A DNA stretch of 33,754 nt from NCBI GenBank assembly GCA_022394775.1, contig JAGFCB010000287.1:1-33754 (forward strand), read 5' to 3'. Positions within the stretch are counted from its first letter, which is position 1; each line of letters begins with the position of its first letter. The translations under genes and the position numbers were made by a program. Positions 1 through 7,662 of this stretch are shown here, piece after piece. This stretch comes from Candidatus Poribacteria bacterium. Lineage in GTDB: Bacteria; Poribacteria; WGA-4E; WGA-3G. The notes beneath the pieces were generated by a model. That model was not told the DNA's origin and searched no databases. It worked only from the letters and a program-made list of their open reading frames with translations.

Positions 1-252
1 GAGCGGCTTGAACTCGCCCCCGGTGATATCTATATCTTCTATACGGATGGTGTTATTGAAGCACTCAATTCGGAGGAGGAGATGTATGGCACTGAACGCC
101 TGAAGTCGGTGCTTGCCGAGGCACCACAACATCTGAGTGCTGAAGAGCTCATTGCGTATATCTTTGAGGACATCCAAGCTTTTGTGCAGACAGCCGAGCA
201 ATACGATGATATCACCATCGTTGTTGTCAGACACCAGCCAACAACGCAATAG
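1..252 (+). CDS. PP2C-type serine phosphatase (RsbU/SpoIIE-like), C-terminal part
   Basis: The frame is open from the first base and ends with TAG, giving 83 residues of a truncated protein whose start lies outside the window. The visible part has the closing motifs of the SpoIIE/RsbU PP2C phosphatase domain: YTDGVIEA, where the aspartate is a metal ligand in the family, then a YGTERL stretch, and near the end DDITIVVV, which carries the last metal-binding aspartate pair. Such phosphatases dephosphorylate anti-sigma-factor antagonists in partner-switching stress signalling and often carry GAF, PAS or receiver domains upstream, which cannot be seen here. The next gene follows 16 bases downstream on the same strand, so the two may be co-transcribed. 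Confidence 0.85.
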   Translation, partial: ERLELAPGDIYIFYTDGVIEALNSEEEMYGTERLKSVLAEAPQHLSAEELIAYIFEDIQAFVQTAEQYDDITIVVVRHQPTTQ

Positions 253-268
253 AAACTATGGTGGATTA

Positions 269-1630
269 ATGATGAACGTCGCCGTTTGCAACCCATTGCT
301 AAGAACCCCGCTCTCCCTTATCGTTGACGATTCGTGTCCAGTCATCAATCTTACCTACTACTGGATACACCAACGACACGCATGGAAATCACGGCATCAA
401 CCGGGTGTGCCGCCTGACCGATGGGAAGGAAACGCCGCACAACTCAAGAAAATCCCCCCAACGATCCCCGCGGATTTCGCGGCAGAATGGGCAGAATGGT
501 GTTGGGAGCACGGTGTGAAGGGTAAATTTAGTCTTATTCCCTATCCTGCAGGAGTGGGGCGCGTTGATGAGGGGTTTCCCACCCAGGTTGTAGAGAAAAG
601 TTCGACGGTAGAGTATCAGGCGTGGCTGCGAGTTTACCGTGAACTTATCTGGCCCAGTTTCGATTTGACGCCGGAGATGCTCACGCATACGGCTGTCGTT
701 GATCTCGACACATTCACACTCACTGAAGCGTGGGAACAGGTGGAATGGGTAGATCCGCCCGTTGATGATAGACTTACGGACTATATCATTACAGCAATGG
801 AGATGCTCGATAATGTGGGTATCCCGTGCGAAGGCGTGACCAGTCCGGGTGCCTTCGGGCAACGCCAAGAGGCAGCGTATGCGAAAGCCGTGCTAACTGC
901 TTCTCAACACGTCAATAACAACCCAAGACCTTTCTATTTCCTCTGGCTCAAACATGATGAACTCCCCGATGTGCCTATCTGGTATGCCGAAAAAGAAAAC
1001 GGGATCGCAATTGCCAGTATTGTCGCGTGTGCTGGCGACTGGTTCGGCGGCTGGACTGGCTACGATTTAGGAGATGCTGACCGATTCATCACAGAGGATT
1101 TACAAGGGGGTCGCTTACCGCCAATACTTGAAAAGGAACTTCCGTGTGTCCTTGTTGGACATTGGCCCGGTTTCTATTTCAATGGTGAAAAATTGGGATT
1201 TGATGTGTTGAAAACCGTCAAGGCGAGACTCGACGATTATGATCCTGATGGCACGAAAACGCTCTGGATGAAAACGTCAGAGATCGGACACTACTGGATG
1301 GCACGTGAACTCACCGATATCTCAGTCTCGGAACGAAATGCTTCTTGCCCCCCTGAGAAGGAGGGTAAGGAAGTTCATTCTTGTCCCCCTGAGAAGGGGG
1401 GTAGGGGGGTTACGCGAGAGATTAACATCTCCACCCAATTCCCGACAGCAAACTTTACACTCGCTATTGATGCATCAGTCCGTCATGTTCAGGTCAACGG
1501 ATGGGACCTCCGCGAAGTGCATTCGCGACGCGATTTTCAAAGCAATACATTTCTCTGTGAAGGAAACGGGCAGACATTCGTCGCCTTTGATTTGGAAATT
1601 GGGGATACGGAACTGACGCTCACGGTATGA
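269..1630 (+). CDS. Uncharacterised protein, possible polysaccharide-deacetylase-like fold, with in-frame repeat insertion
   Basis: The 453-residue protein is not confidently recognised. I start it at the tandem ATG at 269/272, behind a GGTGG ribosome site. The frame is open back to 137, but that stretch lies inside the phosphatase gene. The N-terminus (LSLIVDDSCPVINLTYYW) and later pieces such as GVTSPGAFGQ and GHWPGFYFNG recall a TIM-barrel carbohydrate deacetylase or glycosidase, but the canonical NodB HxxxH motif is not obvious. There is no signal peptide. Near residues 359-380 a C-rich, repeated CPPEK sequence interrupts the protein. It corresponds to two 36-bp copies of a CCCCCTGAGAAGG repeat and separates the main domain from a beta-rich C-terminal segment. 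The stop overlaps the convergent SDR gene by 11 bases. Confidence 0.7.
   Translation: MMNVAVCNPLLRTPLSLIVDDSCPVINLTYYWIHQRHAWKSRHQPGVPPDRWEGNAAQLKKIPPTIPADFAAEWAEWCWEHGVKGKFSLIPYPAGVGRVDEGFPTQVVEKSSTVEYQAWLRVYRELIWPSFDLTPEMLTHTAVVDLDTFTLTEAWEQVEWVDPPVDDRLTDYIITAMEMLDNVGIPCEGVTSPGAFGQRQEAAYAKAVLTASQHVNNNPRPFYFLWLKHDELPDVPIWYAEKENGIAIASIVACAGDWFGGWTGYDLGDADRFITEDLQGGRLPPILEKELPCVLVGHWPGFYFNGEKLGFDVLKTVKARLDDYDPDGTKTLWMKTSEIGHYWMARELTDISVSERNASCPPEKEGKEVHSCPPEKGGRGVTREINISTQFPTANFTLAIDASVRHVQVNGWDLREVHSRRDFQSNTFLCEGNGQTFVAFDLEIGDTELTLTV
1342..1413 (+). repeat. Two tandem copies of a 36-bp G/C-run repeat inside a CDS
   Basis: Two units, at 1342-1377 and 1378-1413, both start TTCTTG followed by CCCCCTGAGAAGG and end in a G-rich run. 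They are 36 bp apart, an exact multiple of three, so the reading frame is kept and the units encode similar CPPEK peptides. The C-run and G-run are complementary around GAGAA, so each unit can fold into a small hairpin. The form resembles dispersed short palindromic repeats in several large environmental genomes; the copy number in this genome is unknown to me. Confidence 0.75.
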
Positions 1631-2369
1631 GGATACGTCCGCCACTCGCGATAACAGTTGAACCCGTCATATAACTCGATTCCTCGCTTAAGAGGAACGC
1701 TATTACATCTGCCATCTCTTCGGGTTCACCGAACCTACCGAGCGGTGTCGTTGAACGCAGCTGCGCTGCCATCTCTGTTGAGACTTCACCCAACATATCC
1801 GTGGCAATTGCACCCGGCGCGACCGAATTGATGCGAATATTGTGTGCGGCAAGCGGTCCACAGCACGATTTCGTCAGTGAGATAACCCCGGCTTTCGCCG
1901 CCGCATAAGGCAGCTGATTCGGACGGACTGCCAACGCAGCAATCGAGGATACATTAACAATACGTCCAAATTGCCTTTCAATCATTCCTTGCTTAACTGC
2001 CCACAACACATTGAAGGGACCCGTCAGGTTAACCGCGACGATCCGATCCCAATGTTCGGGTGTTAGTTCTTCAAACGTCATATCACCGACATCTCCGGCG
2101 TTGTTCACCAACAATTCGATTGGACCGAGTTCTGCTGTCACCGTCTCGACCATTCTGTTCACAGCATCTCTGTCGGCGATATCGGCTTGCACAGGTATCG
2201 CTTTCTGTCCCAGTCCGCGAATTTGTTCACAAACGGCTTCCGCTTTCGCAATCGCGCTGGAATAGTGAACCGCAACAGTTGCCCCTTCACCAGCAAGTTT
2301 AAGCGCAGTTGCCTTTCCAATGCCGCGGCTCCCGCCAGTTACCAGTGCTGTTCTTCCCTCAAATTTCAT
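1620..2369 (-). CDS. Short-chain dehydrogenase/reductase (FabG-like)
   Basis: This is a 249-residue classical SDR oxidoreductase using NAD(P)H. The Rossmann motif TGGSRGIG is near residue 12, followed by the NNAG motif. The catalytic Ser lies in the VNVSSIAAL segment and the YxxxK pair in YAAAKAG, with the PG segment and T/S-rich loop after it. Length and motifs match 3-oxoacyl-ACP reductase and sugar dehydrogenase relatives; the substrate cannot be decided from sequence. An in-frame start exists 13 codons upstream, but the start at 2369 has an AGAGGGAAG ribosome site and places the gene 11 bases behind the aldo/keto reductase. The two are almost certainly one transcript, and their pairing suggests a carbohydrate-oxidising pathway. 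Confidence 0.9.
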   Translation of the reverse strand: MKFEGRTALVTGGSRGIGKATALKLAGEGATVAVHYSSAIAKAEAVCEQIRGLGQKAIPVQADIADRDAVNRMVETVTAELGPIELLVNNAGDVGDMTFEELTPEHWDRIVAVNLTGPFNVLWAVKQGMIERQFGRIVNVSSIAALAVRPNQLPYAAAKAGVISLTKSCCGPLAAHNIRINSVAPGAIATDMLGEVSTEMAAQLRSTTPLGRFGEPEEMADVIAFLLSEESSYMTGSTVIASGGRILIP

Positions 2370-2380
2370 TAAACTTCCCT

Positions 2381-3286
2381 CTACAAAAGTTCGTTTAGTT
2401 GTTCCCACACATCGTCGGGAACCGGTGTTGTAGCAGCGGCGAAATTCTGCTCTACCTCTTCTGCATTCTTGGAACCCGTTAAGTTCATTGCAATCCTCGG
2501 TTGACGGAAACAGAATTGGATGGCAAGATTCAGTAGATTCAAATCGTTATCCTTTGTCCACTGATAGAGTTGATACGCCTTTTCGCCTTCGGGATTACTG
2601 ATGTGGTTACTTTTGGCTGATGGGTCTGGCTCAACGCCAGAGAGCAACCCCATCGCAATAGGACTCCCGTTAATAATCCCGATATCGTTTTCAACAGCAA
2701 GCGGTATCAACCACTCGTTTGCGGTTTGACTCAAGAGTGTATAATCTAAATACGTTAGGATAACATCAACAACACCGGTTTCGATGGCAATTTTATGGAA
2801 TTCGTGCTGTCGGACACCAAGTCCGATAAATTTAATCAACCCTTCCTCGCGCATCCGCTGCAGTTCGTCCAATGCGCCACCTTTTGCCACGACAGGATCC
2901 ATGCTATCTGGATCATGCACTAAGCAGACATCGAGATAGTCTGTCCCCAAGAGTCTGAGACTATTTTCGACGCTTCGGCGCGTGCCTGCCGCACTGAAAT
3001 CGCCACGCCATTCAGGGTGTGTGCCAGTTTTTGTGGCAAGATAAATCTTCTCACGCCAGTTTCCATCAGCGAGTGCGAGGCCTACCCGTCTTTCGCTTTC
3101 ACCGTAAAGTGGGGCAGTGTCCAGATAATTGATTCCCAAATCAATCGCTCGGTGCACTGCTTCGATGGCTTCATCATCGGTAACACCGCCTCTGCCGAGA
3201 CCTGCGCCTCCCATACCGAGGCATGTGACCTCTAATTCCGTGCGTCCCAACCGCCGCAGTGGCAACGGATTTGTTTGTATTGACAT
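2381..3286 (-). CDS. Aldo/keto reductase
   Basis: This 301-residue (alpha/beta)8 NADPH-dependent oxidoreductase has the full AKR catalytic tetrad visible: Asp56 and Tyr61 in DTAPLYG, Lys86 in ATKTG and His124 in LVHDPD. The N-terminal RRLGRTELEVTCLGMGG pattern is the usual first strand. The order of motifs and the YGESERRVG segment resemble the L-fucose/D-threo-aldose dehydrogenase branch, but substrate is inference. The start has an AAAGGCAAGG ribosome site 6-8 bases upstream. The stop lies in the ribosome-binding region of the SDR gene, so the two are co-translated from one mRNA. The upstream neighbour is the broken HepT gene, 35 bases away. Confidence 0.92.
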   Translation of the reverse strand: MSIQTNPLPLRRLGRTELEVTCLGMGGAGLGRGGVTDDEAIEAVHRAIDLGINYLDTAPLYGESERRVGLALADGNWREKIYLATKTGTHPEWRGDFSAAGTRRSVENSLRLLGTDYLDVCLVHDPDSMDPVVAKGGALDELQRMREEGLIKFIGLGVRQHEFHKIAIETGVVDVILTYLDYTLLSQTANEWLIPLAVENDIGIINGSPIAMGLLSGVEPDPSAKSNHISNPEGEKAYQLYQWTKDNDLNLLNLAIQFCFRQPRIAMNLTGSKNAEEVEQNFAAATTPVPDDVWEQLNELL

Positions 3287-3321
3287 AACCTTGCCTTTCT
3301 TAATAATCAGGTGCTATAGAA

Positions 3322-3666
3322 TTACTCGTTTTTCTTTCTAAGGATGTGTTGGATTTCTGTCTTTAGAATCGGAATATTTGATTGCACCACACCCCAGATA
3401 ATCTCAAGATTCACATCAAAATATTTGTGAATGAGGATGTCTCTCAACCCAGCAATCTTTCTCCATTCCACACTTGGATGCTTTTCTCGAACGGAATCAG
3501 GCACCTGTTTAACGGCTTCACCAATGACTTCAAGGTTTCGGATGACCGCATCAATCCGCATCCGATCCGCTTCAAAGGTCTAGCGTGTGACATCCTGTAG
3601 GTATACTTGAATCCGATCTATTGCCTCTAATATATCCTCAAGGTAGATGTCAAAGTCCTGCGACAT
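3322..3666 (-). pseudogene. HepT-like toxin (DUF86) interrupted by an in-frame TAG
   Basis: The frame starting at 3666 encodes the usual HepT N-terminus (SQDFDIYLEDILEAIDRI) but meets TAG at codon 29 (3580-3582). It continues in the same frame with the rest of the family (DAVIRNLEVIGEA...) to a proper stop. The RNase/AMPylated-toxin motif Rx4HxY is intact in the second half as R75-DILI-H80-K-Y82. Total length would be about 114 codons, normal for HepT. The start overlaps the MntA gene by 17 bases, the typical arrangement of the MntA-HepT pair. A 79-residue product could only be made by re-initiation at an internal ATG around 3561. I read this as a recent nonsense mutation, a sequencing error or, less likely, a suppressed codon. 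Confidence 0.75.
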
Positions 3667-3958
3667 ACTCAACTTCCTTTTCGATGCGCGGTCGCAAGCG
3701 TGGTTTGAGCGAATCAGCGATGACGAGGTCGATCTTCTTCTGAAATAGATCTTCGAGAAAAATAGGGAGTTCCATATATCGGTCAAATGACACTTCCTCA
3801 AGTTCCACAAGCAGATCAATGTCACTCTCGCCATGAGCAGTATCTTTAACATAGGAACCGAAAAGCCCAAGCCGTTTCACACCGTATCCTTTCAGTGCGT
3901 TCTGGTGGCTGAGAAGCGTCTGTTTAATCTCGTGTTTAGTAAGGGTTGCTGTTTTCAT
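3650..3958 (-). CDS. mntA: MntA-type minimal nucleotidyltransferase antitoxin
   Basis: This 102-residue minimal nucleotidyltransferase has a perfect GSx10DxD active site: G34-S35 and D46-I-D48, within FGSYVKDTAHGESDIDLLVE. In the characterised MntA-HepT systems this enzyme AMPylates the HepT tyrosine and neutralises it. The start at 3958 was chosen because homology begins at MKTATLTKHEIK; longer in-frame starts run into the cupin gene. The stop overlaps the HepT start by 17 bases. With HepT interrupted, the antitoxin is intact while the toxin is probably not. The gene sits 16 bases after the cupin gene in an otherwise metabolic cluster, which suggests it was inserted as a module. Confidence 0.88.
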   Translation of the reverse strand: MKTATLTKHEIKQTLLSHQNALKGYGVKRLGLFGSYVKDTAHGESDIDLLVELEEVSFDRYMELPIFLEDLFQKKIDLVIADSLKPRLRPRIEKEVEYVAGL

Positions 3959-3974
3959 AATTCCGACTATAATT

Positions 3975-4349
3975 TTATGCCGATGTGAATTCGCGATGCA
4001 AATGCCCACGGCGGGCATCAGAGGGAATTACACTTACCCACTGCACCCCTTTAACAACATCGTCCGGGATATGTCCATGTTCAACACCACTCGGCGTGAC
4101 GACCAAATCCCCGGGACCGATGCGATAGGATTCGGACTGCCCGTCTGCCGTGCGCAAGGTCACGGTTGTTGTCCCTTCGGTGAAATACCAATACTCATCA
4201 AAATCGTGATAGTGAAGTTCGGTCGGGTTTTCTTTTGAAACAGCGAAAGCCCCAATCGTCGCCATATCTGGGGTATCCAACACTTTTCCAAGTATCTCCC
4301 CGATCCGTTCCCCTTCACTGAGTCGAATAACGCAAAGATTCGTGTCCAT
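3975..4349 (-). CDS. Cupin-domain protein
   Basis: This 124-residue single-domain cupin has both conserved motifs. Motif 1 is ELHYHDFDEYWYFTEG (HxHx3E, three metal ligands). Motif 2 is GDLVVTPSGVEHGH (Px2H-type, the fourth ligand). A metal-dependent isomerase, dioxygenase or sugar-binding role is possible; the reaction cannot be read from sequence. The start at 4349 is preceded by an AGGAAGAG ribosome site, while the frame is open further upstream without one. Neighbours upstream (TIM-barrel isomerase) and downstream (AKR, SDR) suggest a sugar- or polyol-processing role. Confidence 0.85.
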   Translation of the reverse strand: MDTNLCVIRLSEGERIGEILGKVLDTPDMATIGAFAVSKENPTELHYHDFDEYWYFTEGTTTVTLRTADGQSESYRIGPGDLVVTPSGVEHGHIPDDVVKGVQWVSVIPSDARRGHLHREFTSA

Positions 4350-4469
4350 GTTATCTCTTCCTTTTTTAAAGAAAACGTAGTCCGTAATGTAATGGAAGTT
4401 CTCACTGCGAAGCATCTACGGGAAGGCACGTCAAAATCCAAACCCCTCTTATCGAACCGCAAGATAAAA

Positions 4470-5231
4470 TTAAAGAACTCCAATGTCTTTCAGGTGTTGC
4501 AGTGAACCTGCGACTCGCGCTTGGGCACCTGCTTCGTCAAGTTCTTCGCCCTCAATGCCCTCTAATTCCATTGTAAAAGGACCATAGAAACCCGCATCGT
4601 TCAACGTCTGGAAAACCGCTTTGAAATCGACTACACCTTCACCGAGTGTCGGGAAATGCCACGTCCGATAGCCACCGTTTGTATCCTTGAGGTGAACCGC
4701 ACCGACGTGTAGAATAACCTTCTCGACTTCTGCAACAGCTGTCACATCATGGTTGTAATAATAGACGTTGCCGGTGTCGAAGTTCACACAGATATTCGGG
4801 TGATTCACGGCTTGCATCGTCTCAAGTGCGATATCGCCGTTGTGTATCAGATCTGGGTGTGTTTCAAGACATACCTTAATACCGGATGGTGCAGCATTCT
4901 CGCCGATGGCACGGAGCCGATCATAGACAGCGTTCTTATCTGTCTCACCAGCGTGGACGCTGACGAAGATAATCTTCACACCCATCTGATCCGCAATCTC
5001 CAATGTCGGTTGAAAATCTGAGACAACCGTTTCAGATTGAACGTCGCAACGACCTAAAAGACTTGTAGCGGTGAGTCCGTGTGCTTTCAAATTTGACTGA
5101 ACTTCATCAACAGATTCAGCCGCAGGCACACCAATTTCCACATTCGTCAATCCGATTTCCGCCAAGTGTGTATAGGCGTTGGCACCAAACTGTCGATAAC
5201 TGCCTAAGTTACATGCAATAATATTTTCCAT
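4470..5231 (-). CDS. Sugar phosphate isomerase/epimerase-like TIM barrel
   Basis: This 253-residue protein belongs to the xylose-isomerase-like/AP-endonuclease-2 TIM barrel superfamily. Metal-ligand segments are visible in order: a Glu in VCLETHPD, an Asp in VNFDTGN, a His in AVHLKDTNGG and the terminal Glu in FTMELEG. The GEGVVDF stretch before the last strand is also typical of the family, which includes hydroxypyruvate isomerases, inosose dehydratases and sugar epimerases. The start at 5231 has the strong site GGGAGAAG; the ATG four codons upstream lies inside that site. It follows the BatA gene by 15 bases, so it is read from the same mRNA although the function looks unrelated. Confidence 0.88.
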   Translation of the reverse strand: MENIIACNLGSYRQFGANAYTHLAEIGLTNVEIGVPAAESVDEVQSNLKAHGLTATSLLGRCDVQSETVVSDFQPTLEIADQMGVKIIFVSVHAGETDKNAVYDRLRAIGENAAPSGIKVCLETHPDLIHNGDIALETMQAVNHPNICVNFDTGNVYYYNHDVTAVAEVEKVILHVGAVHLKDTNGGYRTWHFPTLGEGVVDFKAVFQTLNDAGFYGPFTMELEGIEGEELDEAGAQARVAGSLQHLKDIGVL

Positions 5232-5246
5232 TTCTTCTCCCATTCT

Positions 5247-6266
5247 TTATGGAATTTTTCGTAGGACTGTATTACTCAAGAGAATCTCAATCCCCAACAG
5301 TAGCACTGCAGGTATTAAGAAATATCCGAGCAACTCTTTCCGAGCGATAGTGTTAATTACCTCGAACTGCGTTTTTTCAAAACGATCAATTTCTGCGTAG
5401 ATCTGCTTTAGTGATTGTGTATCTGTAGCGCGAAAATAGCGGCCTCCTGTCGTTTGGGCGATCTGCTTTAGGGTGTCCTCGTCAAGGTAGGTGAGCACCT
5501 CTCGGTATCGTTTGCCGAATGTCGTGTCCGCGTAAGGGATACGCGCCCCACCTTCTTTCCCCATTCCAATGGTGTAAACCTTAATCCCGTGGGAGTGTGC
5601 CAGAGATGCTGCTGCCCCTGGATTGATGCTGCCAGCGTTGTTTTCGCCATCGGTCAACAGGATAACGATCTTCGTTTTCGATTTTGAAGCACGTAAACGT
5701 TGCGTAGCCGTCGCGAGTGCTTCACCGATGGCTGTGCCATCTTCAAGGTGCCCGATCTTTACATCGCTGAGCAATTCTGCCAACACCGAATAATCCAAGG
5801 TCAAAGGACAAAGCGTAAAACTTTCACCAGCAAAAACAACTAAACCGATGCGATCGTTTTCGCGATCCGTCAGTCTTTTTTCAAGCATGGCGTTGACAAC
5901 CGATTTCGCGGTTTGAATGCGATTCGCGCCTTCAAAATCCTCTGCTCGCATACTCTCCGAGATGTCGAGGACTAAAAGGATATCAATCCCCTTCGCTGAT
6001 TGATGCTCACGGCTTTGAGAGAGTTGTGGGCGGGCGAGGGTGACAACAAGAAGCGCGAGAACAACGCATCTCAGGATTTTCAATATGGGTAATGCTCTAA
6101 TTGAGAGGGTTTGTCGCATCATCTGAACGCTTACTGCAAAACCGTGGTTAAAATCGGAAAAACGCACAACAGGTGTGATTGTCTTTTTGTGTAGCCAGCG
6201 AGAAGCAATTATTAACAGCGGTACCGCGATCAGTAGAATCAAGAAAAGCGGAGATGCCAGTTGCAT
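5247..6266 (-). CDS. batA: BatA-like membrane protein with VWA domain
   Basis: This 339-residue protein has the BatA layout: an N-terminal membrane hairpin (residues about 5-22 and 60-78), an extracytoplasmic von Willebrand A domain and a C-terminal transmembrane helix near residue 315. The MIDAS metal site is intact, with D101-I-S103-E-S105, a Thr in EDGTAIGEA and the Asp in LLTDGENNAG. BatA proteins (aerotolerance operon) act with MoxR ATPases in envelope stress or cofactor insertion; no MoxR gene lies in this window. The start at 6266 follows an AAGGGTG site, 5 bases after the stop of the upstream bactofilin-like gene. The first ATG of the open frame (6299) lies inside that gene. Confidence 0.85.
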   Translation of the reverse strand: MQLASPLFLILLIAVPLLIIASRWLHKKTITPVVRFSDFNHGFAVSVQMMRQTLSIRALPILKILRCVVLALLVVTLARPQLSQSREHQSAKGIDILLVLDISESMRAEDFEGANRIQTAKSVVNAMLEKRLTDRENDRIGLVVFAGESFTLCPLTLDYSVLAELLSDVKIGHLEDGTAIGEALATATQRLRASKSKTKIVILLTDGENNAGSINPGAAASLAHSHGIKVYTIGMGKEGGARIPYADTTFGKRYREVLTYLDEDTLKQIAQTTGGRYFRATDTQSLKQIYAEIDRFEKTQFEVINTIARKELLGYFLIPAVLLLGIEILLSNTVLRKIP

Positions 6267-6271
6267 ACGCA

Positions 6272-7453
6272 CTACACCCTTTCTGACCGAGATCCCCACT
6301 CGTTACTGGGGAAGGAGGAGCTATTTCGACGCGTATCTTGTGGTCTCATCATGTTGATACCACTTAGGAAACAGAGCCCTATGCCGATAGTGTTGATAAT
6401 CAGAAACGTTATCCAATCAATATATGGCAGGGCTGTCGCCATAAAGTACAGCAGATAACCGAAAATTACTGCAAGCGGTTTCAATCGACCCGAAAAGAGG
6501 GTATTGCCGAGCGTAAGAAAAATCGCAGCTTTACCACAGATTGCTAACGGCAGTAAGGCAGATAGTGTTAACAACATGAACGGAACACCGACAATTGAAA
6601 AAGTCAGCAGCGCGAGAATCAGCGGGATTACAGCTAACATCAGCATGCTAAATAGCATACTCCCGATGGGTCGATTTGTCAACAGGGTGCTTACCGCATT
6701 TACCGGTCTGGAAAATATGGTTACCACCAGTAAATACATAATCAGGAAAAGTCCAAACTTGACGAGTGTCAATTGCCAACTTGTCTTTTTATTCGTGCTC
6801 CAGAGAGCATGCGGATGCATTAGGAGTTGCACTGCAGCAGGTACCATCTGCCAGCGGTTGCTCACTTGAAGGTCCGCTATACCCTCCATATTTCCTGTAA
6901 CCTGTCCACCAATTAGGTGAAGTGTTCCGTTCACTTGTGCCCCTGATACAAGTTCGACATTTCCGCCAAGTACCAACACATTTCCGGTGACACTTCCTTG
7001 CAATCTCGCGTTACCCGCAATCATAACAAGAGTTGTTAATACTTCGTCTGATGCCAATTCATAGTCGTTAACAACTTTAAGAACTCGCTGCGTCTTTTCC
7101 CACTGCACATCTGTCTCTCCAGTGGTTTCGCCGTTCTCCGAATTGGCAGTTTCAGTTTGCTGAGATAGCGTGTTAGGTACCTTTTCCAAAGTCGGTTCTG
7201 CGTCTACCGGATCAGCACGCTCTACAGAATTGTCTTCTGGTGTCGGATGCTCCGACTCGGTTTTCGTCTGCCAATCTGCTGCTTGTTCTGTTAAACCCTG
7301 CGCGATGAAAACGCCGTTGGCGAGATTTTCACGTCTGAAATCGGGGTGTAGTTGCAGGGTATCGCTTTGCTGATTTCCTAATGCTACAGACTGCCCCAAA
7401 AAAGGCAGCACACCAAGGTTGAAAAATAAAAAAATAAATCCTATTGCCTTCAT
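6272..7453 (-). CDS. Membrane protein with bactofilin-like beta-repeat ectodomain
   Basis: This is a 393-residue protein. Residues 1-25 form a signal peptide, followed by a long acidic/Thr-rich linker. Residues about 140-195 are short Gly-Asn-Val repeats (GSVTGNVLVLGGNVELVSGA, GGQVTGN), a right-handed beta-helix pattern as in polymer-forming bactofilins. Residues about 225-370 hold four to five hydrophobic segments. This combination of an exported beta-helix and a C-terminal membrane domain is known from DUF-type cell-envelope proteins. It is first in a run that continues with BatA five bases later, so the two probably act together at the envelope. The ribosome site is AGGGAAAC. Confidence 0.72.
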   Translation of the reverse strand: MKAIGFIFLFFNLGVLPFLGQSVALGNQQSDTLQLHPDFRRENLANGVFIAQGLTEQAADWQTKTESEHPTPEDNSVERADPVDAEPTLEKVPNTLSQQTETANSENGETTGETDVQWEKTQRVLKVVNDYELASDEVLTTLVMIAGNARLQGSVTGNVLVLGGNVELVSGAQVNGTLHLIGGQVTGNMEGIADLQVSNRWQMVPAAVQLLMHPHALWSTNKKTSWQLTLVKFGLFLIMYLLVVTIFSRPVNAVSTLLTNRPIGSMLFSMLMLAVIPLILALLTFSIVGVPFMLLTLSALLPLAICGKAAIFLTLGNTLFSGRLKPLAVIFGYLLYFMATALPYIDWITFLIINTIGIGLCFLSGINMMRPQDTRRNSSSFPSNEWGSRSERV

Positions 7454-7555
7454 GTTTCCCTACGCTTTATGTAAAATATATGAAGACATTGTAGGCGAAA
7501 TTTTCTATGATGTCAACGCTTTTTCTAATTTACCCCAAGATCATTTAGTTTTCTC

Positions 7556-7585
7556 TTGACATGTACCGTCTGAATCTGATACGAT
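7556..7585 (+). promoter_or_regulatory. Sigma70-like promoter for the LamG genes
   Basis: A consensus -35 TTGACA at 7556-7561 is followed after 18 bases by TACGAT at 7580-7585. The first LamG gene starts at 7663, leaving a leader of about 70 bases. The region separates divergent genes (membrane/BatA operon to the left, LamG to the right). Confidence 0.5.
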
Positions 7586-7662
7586 AAGTATATGAGTGTT
7601 TTAGGTGATTTGTATCTTAGGTAGGGGTTAGAAATGCTTGAATTGTACAAATGGAGGTAATA

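Noticed and set aside
137..268. Upstream extension of the 269-1630 gene to an ATG at 137
   Set aside because: The stretch overlaps the phosphatase frame and reads as non-protein-like sequence; the ribosome site is at 269.
3322..3561. A separate 79-residue HepT gene
   Set aside because: It is in the same frame as the upstream HepT half and lacks its own ribosome site, so it is better seen as the second part of one interrupted gene.
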